From an uncultured Deinococcales bacterium (GTDB taxonomy: Bacteria; Deinococcota; Deinococci; Deinococcales; Trueperaceae), in assembly GCA_937934635.1 (NCBI GenBank), contig CALGZD010000159.1, positions 1 through 8,589 of the forward strand: a stretch of DNA of 8,589 nucleotides, in the 5' to 3' direction. The stretch's first letter is position 1, and the number at the start of each line of letters is the position of its first letter. Below, piece after piece: positions 6,758 through 8,589 of the stretch. A program made the translations under genes and the position numbers. The notes beneath the pieces were generated by a model. It had not been told where the DNA came from and did not search any database. It was given only the letters and a program-made list of their open reading frames with translations.

Positions 6758-6787
6758 ATTATAAAGGTGTTTAGGTGTTTAATACAA
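6758..6787 (-). promoter_or_regulatory. Probable promoter of the ABC exporter operon
   Basis: On the - strand TATAAT (6763 to 6758) follows a poor -35-like TTGTAT (6787 to 6782) by 18 nt. The spacer holds a tandem duplication of an 8-mer (aggtgttt at 6765-6772 and 6773-6780 on the + strand). A perfect -10 with a weak -35 and repeats in the spacer would fit a regulated promoter. Start of transcription would be near 6751, just upstream of the leader-peptide ribosome site. Confidence 0.45.
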
Positions 6788-6796
6788 GAGTGAATA

Positions 6797-6820
6797 TAGA
6801 CCTTATAAATGAAAGGTCTA
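6797..6820 (-). terminator. Possible weak terminator hairpin after the TPR gene
   Basis: tagacctt (6797-6804) and aaggtcta (6813-6820) form a perfect 8-bp stem with an 8-nt loop, 27 nt downstream of the TPR gene stop. No run of T follows on the - strand (TATTCACTC), so any termination would be weak or need Rho. It lies just upstream of the ABC promoter and could instead be an operator. Confidence 0.4.
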
Positions 6821-6847
6821 GTATAGAGTTTAGATTGTTTTTAGGGT

Positions 6848-8589
6848 TTATAGTGAGGCTGTTAATTCTGAGGTGCTTATGGTTTTTGTAGGAGGTATAG
6901 GAGGGGCTTCGATTAAGATTGATTCTAGAAGGGGCTCGAGCTCAATCTTCTCAGCTTCCAATTTCGCTGATTCTAGAACTTCTTCCGAAACACGCTTCTC
7001 TAAAGCCTTTATGGTTTTTTTGACTATTTTTTCATCTTCTTCTGTAATAGCTGTGTGGTTATTTATGAAATAAAGAATAGCTAAACCTTTTTCGTGTTTT
7101 TTTGATAAAATTAAGTATTGTGACCAGTAGATGAGTGCTTTAAGACTATATTGAATGTGCTGACTTTCTAAACTTAATGCAATACTTCTTTTTAAAAACC
7201 CAGAGGCATTTCTCAAGTCCTTTTTAGCTATGAGTGTTCTTGAGATTTCAGTTGTTATTATAGTTTCAGAGTCTTTTTGCCCATTGGTTTCAGCTTCTTT
7301 TAACGCAGCATGTTGAATGTTTAGTGCTTCGTCATAGTTACCAAGTTGGTAGTATGCAATTCCAAGATTACTCAAAATATAAGATGCTAATTGTGTCGAA
7401 GATATTGTTTTAGTAAGCTGGAGACCTTCTTCTAAAAACTGAATTGCTTTAGTCGTCTGATTTGTGGCTAACATCATATAACCCAAATTATTTGTTATGG
7501 TTAATTCCAGTGTTAATAGGCGATATTTTCTTGCTAAATCTAAAGCGTTTTGATTATGAACTTCTGCAACATCAAAATTCCCGAGATATTGTTCGACGAC
7601 AGATAAATTTGTTAAATAGGTTGCTTCGTCTATATCTGAGTAGTGTTTTGAGATGTTAACTGATTTTGAAAAGTACTTTTTTGCTTTGTGATAGTTCCCC
7701 TGAGCTGCTTCACATGAACCCAAAGTGCTTAATGGAAGCATTATTCCTTTAAAGTCTTTTTGTTCTTTTAATACATTAATGGCATCCTTAGATAGTTGTG
7801 ATGCAGAAGATAATTCATTTGTATATAATTTTATACATCCAAGATTCGCTTTTATATGAGGTAGAACTATATTCGAATTTGAATTACTCGCCCCGTTTAT
7901 TAATGCCTCTTCAAATAATTTGACTGCTTCTTCAAATCTACATTTTTGTATAAGAAATCTTCTTAAAACTTCTATTGTTGAAATTAGGTTTTGTGTGCTG
8001 TTATGCTTGATTGCCCAAGTCCAAGCTATTTGGATATTCTCAAAGGTACTTTCAATTTTTTTAATGCTTATTTCTTGTTCTTCACCACGAATCTTGTCTT
8101 TGTGTTCACAAACTTGACTGAGATAATAGTTACTATGTTTTTGCTCAGTTTTATATCTTTCGCCAAGTGAATTACTAGCTTTTTCAATAGCATATTGCTT
8201 AACAAGTGGTTGTAGATCGAAAAGGTGTTCACTTATCTTTTGTATGAGAGATGCGTCTAATAGATCAAGGATATCTTGTTGTTGGGCACTTATAATTGCT
8301 TTTGCAGCCTCTAGACTGAAACCGCCTTGAAATACTGTTAGCTTACGTAGGAAATCTTGTTGACTACTTCCGAGCAAGTCCCAAGAGTACTCAAAAACTG
8401 CACGCATACTTTTATGTTTGCTACTGCTACCGTTTCCACTGTGGCTATCTAGAAAATCAAAGTTTTTTTGAACCTCACTTAGGATGCGGTCAGGTGTTAA
8501 CAAGCGAATCCATGATGCTGCTAGTTCAACACCAAGGGGAGAACCATTGACAATTCGACATATATCAATAACATCTTGTAAATTTTCTT
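6848..8589 (-). CDS. STAND-type ATPase with TPR repeats, C-terminal part (5' end outside window)
   Basis: The frame stays open to the right edge (ENLQDVIDICRIVNGSPLGVELAASWIR), so the TTG at 8503 is internal and the gene begins outside. The 579 visible residues hold: the GxPL motif that ends a STAND/NB-ARC-type ATPase domain (GSPLGVELAASW, about 15-26); a winged-helix segment (about 58-140: SMRAVFEYSWDLLG, FLRKLTVFQGGFSLEAA, LFDLQPLVKQYA); a helical linker; and about seven TPR-like repeats of roughly 40 residues (about 240-520), clearest in LSNLGIAYYQLGNYDEALNI. A charged helix and a Pro/Thr tail (APPIPPTKT) end the protein with no C-terminal DNA-binding domain. Proteins of this build act as signal-responsive regulators, with TPRs sensing a ligand or partner and the output domain usually at the missing N-terminus. 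The gene is AT-richer than its neighbours. It lies 370 bp upstream of the ABC operon on the same strand, but the ABC genes appear to have their own promoter. Its target is unknown. Confidence 0.88.
   Translation of the reverse strand, partial: ENLQDVIDICRIVNGSPLGVELAASWIRLLTPDRILSEVQKNFDFLDSHSGNGSSSKHKSMRAVFEYSWDLLGSSQQDFLRKLTVFQGGFSLEAAKAIISAQQQDILDLLDASLIQKISEHLFDLQPLVKQYAIEKASNSLGERYKTEQKHSNYYLSQVCEHKDKIRGEEQEISIKKIESTFENIQIAWTWAIKHNSTQNLISTIEVLRRFLIQKCRFEEAVKLFEEALINGASNSNSNIVLPHIKANLGCIKLYTNELSSASQLSKDAINVLKEQKDFKGIMLPLSTLGSCEAAQGNYHKAKKYFSKSVNISKHYSDIDEATYLTNLSVVEQYLGNFDVAEVHNQNALDLARKYRLLTLELTITNNLGYMMLATNQTTKAIQFLEEGLQLTKTISSTQLASYILSNLGIAYYQLGNYDEALNIQHAALKEAETNGQKDSETIITTEISRTLIAKKDLRNASGFLKRSIALSLESQHIQYSLKALIYWSQYLILSKKHEKGLAILYFINNHTAITEEDEKIVKKTIKALEKRVSEEVLESAKLEAEKIELEPLLESILIEAPPIPPTKTISTSELTASL

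Noticed and set aside
8501..8503. TTG at 8503 as the start of the TPR gene
   Set aside because: The frame continues to the window edge with a conserved GxPL ELAASW motif, so the gene is truncated by the window.

Overview
The window holds one complete operon of two ABC exporter half-transporter genes, a complete ribosomal protein L19 gene (rplS), and two genes cut by the window edges: the 3' part of recQ at the left and the 3' part of a STAND-type ATPase/TPR protein gene at the right. Only recQ is on the + strand; everything else reads leftward on the - strand. There are no tRNA or rRNA genes, transposases, integrases or CRISPR arrays. The DNA is clearly bacterial, with Shine-Dalgarno sites, sigma70-like boxes, an intrinsic terminator and an ATGA-coupled operon. 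A few lines counted by hand give about 43% GC in recQ and the ABC genes and about 30-45% (mostly low 30s) in the TPR gene.

The organism cannot be fixed from this window. The best hint is L19: its core ([14 protein letters not shown], a basic [21 protein letters not shown] stretch) and its charged C-terminal tail look, from memory, most like Deinococcus/Thermus L19. The winged-helix stretch SMRAVFEYSWDLL...VFQGGF of the TPR protein is of a kind common in Chloroflexota and Deinococcota regulators. I therefore lean weakly towards a low-GC Deinococcota or a neighbouring lineage.

Layout. 1-1671: recQ helicase, lacking its N-terminal helicase motifs. 1672-1849: convergent gap with an intrinsic terminator for rplS. 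1850-2347: rplS. 2348-2698: a busy 351-bp gap with the probable rplS promoter, a 15-bp palindrome in the rplS leader, a bulged hairpin, and three different families of short tandem repeats packed into 2527-2691. 2699-4675 and 4672-6477: two ABC exporter half-transporters overlapping by 4 bp. They have complementary degeneracies (Asp in place of the catalytic Glu in one, FSTGQ in place of LSGGQ in the other), as in heterodimeric exporters with one consensus and one degenerate ATP site. 6478-6847: a 370-bp gap that looks like a regulatory leader: promoter, strong Shine-Dalgarno, a 12-codon leader-peptide ORF, inverted repeats, then a second strong Shine-Dalgarno that can fold on itself in front of the first ABC gene. 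6848-8589: the STAND/TPR protein.

The most interesting hypothesis is that the exporter operon is controlled through its leader peptide, in the manner known for Bacillus subtilis bmrB-bmrCD. The second is the unexplained composite tandem-repeat block beside rplS. Neither can be proved from this sequence alone.
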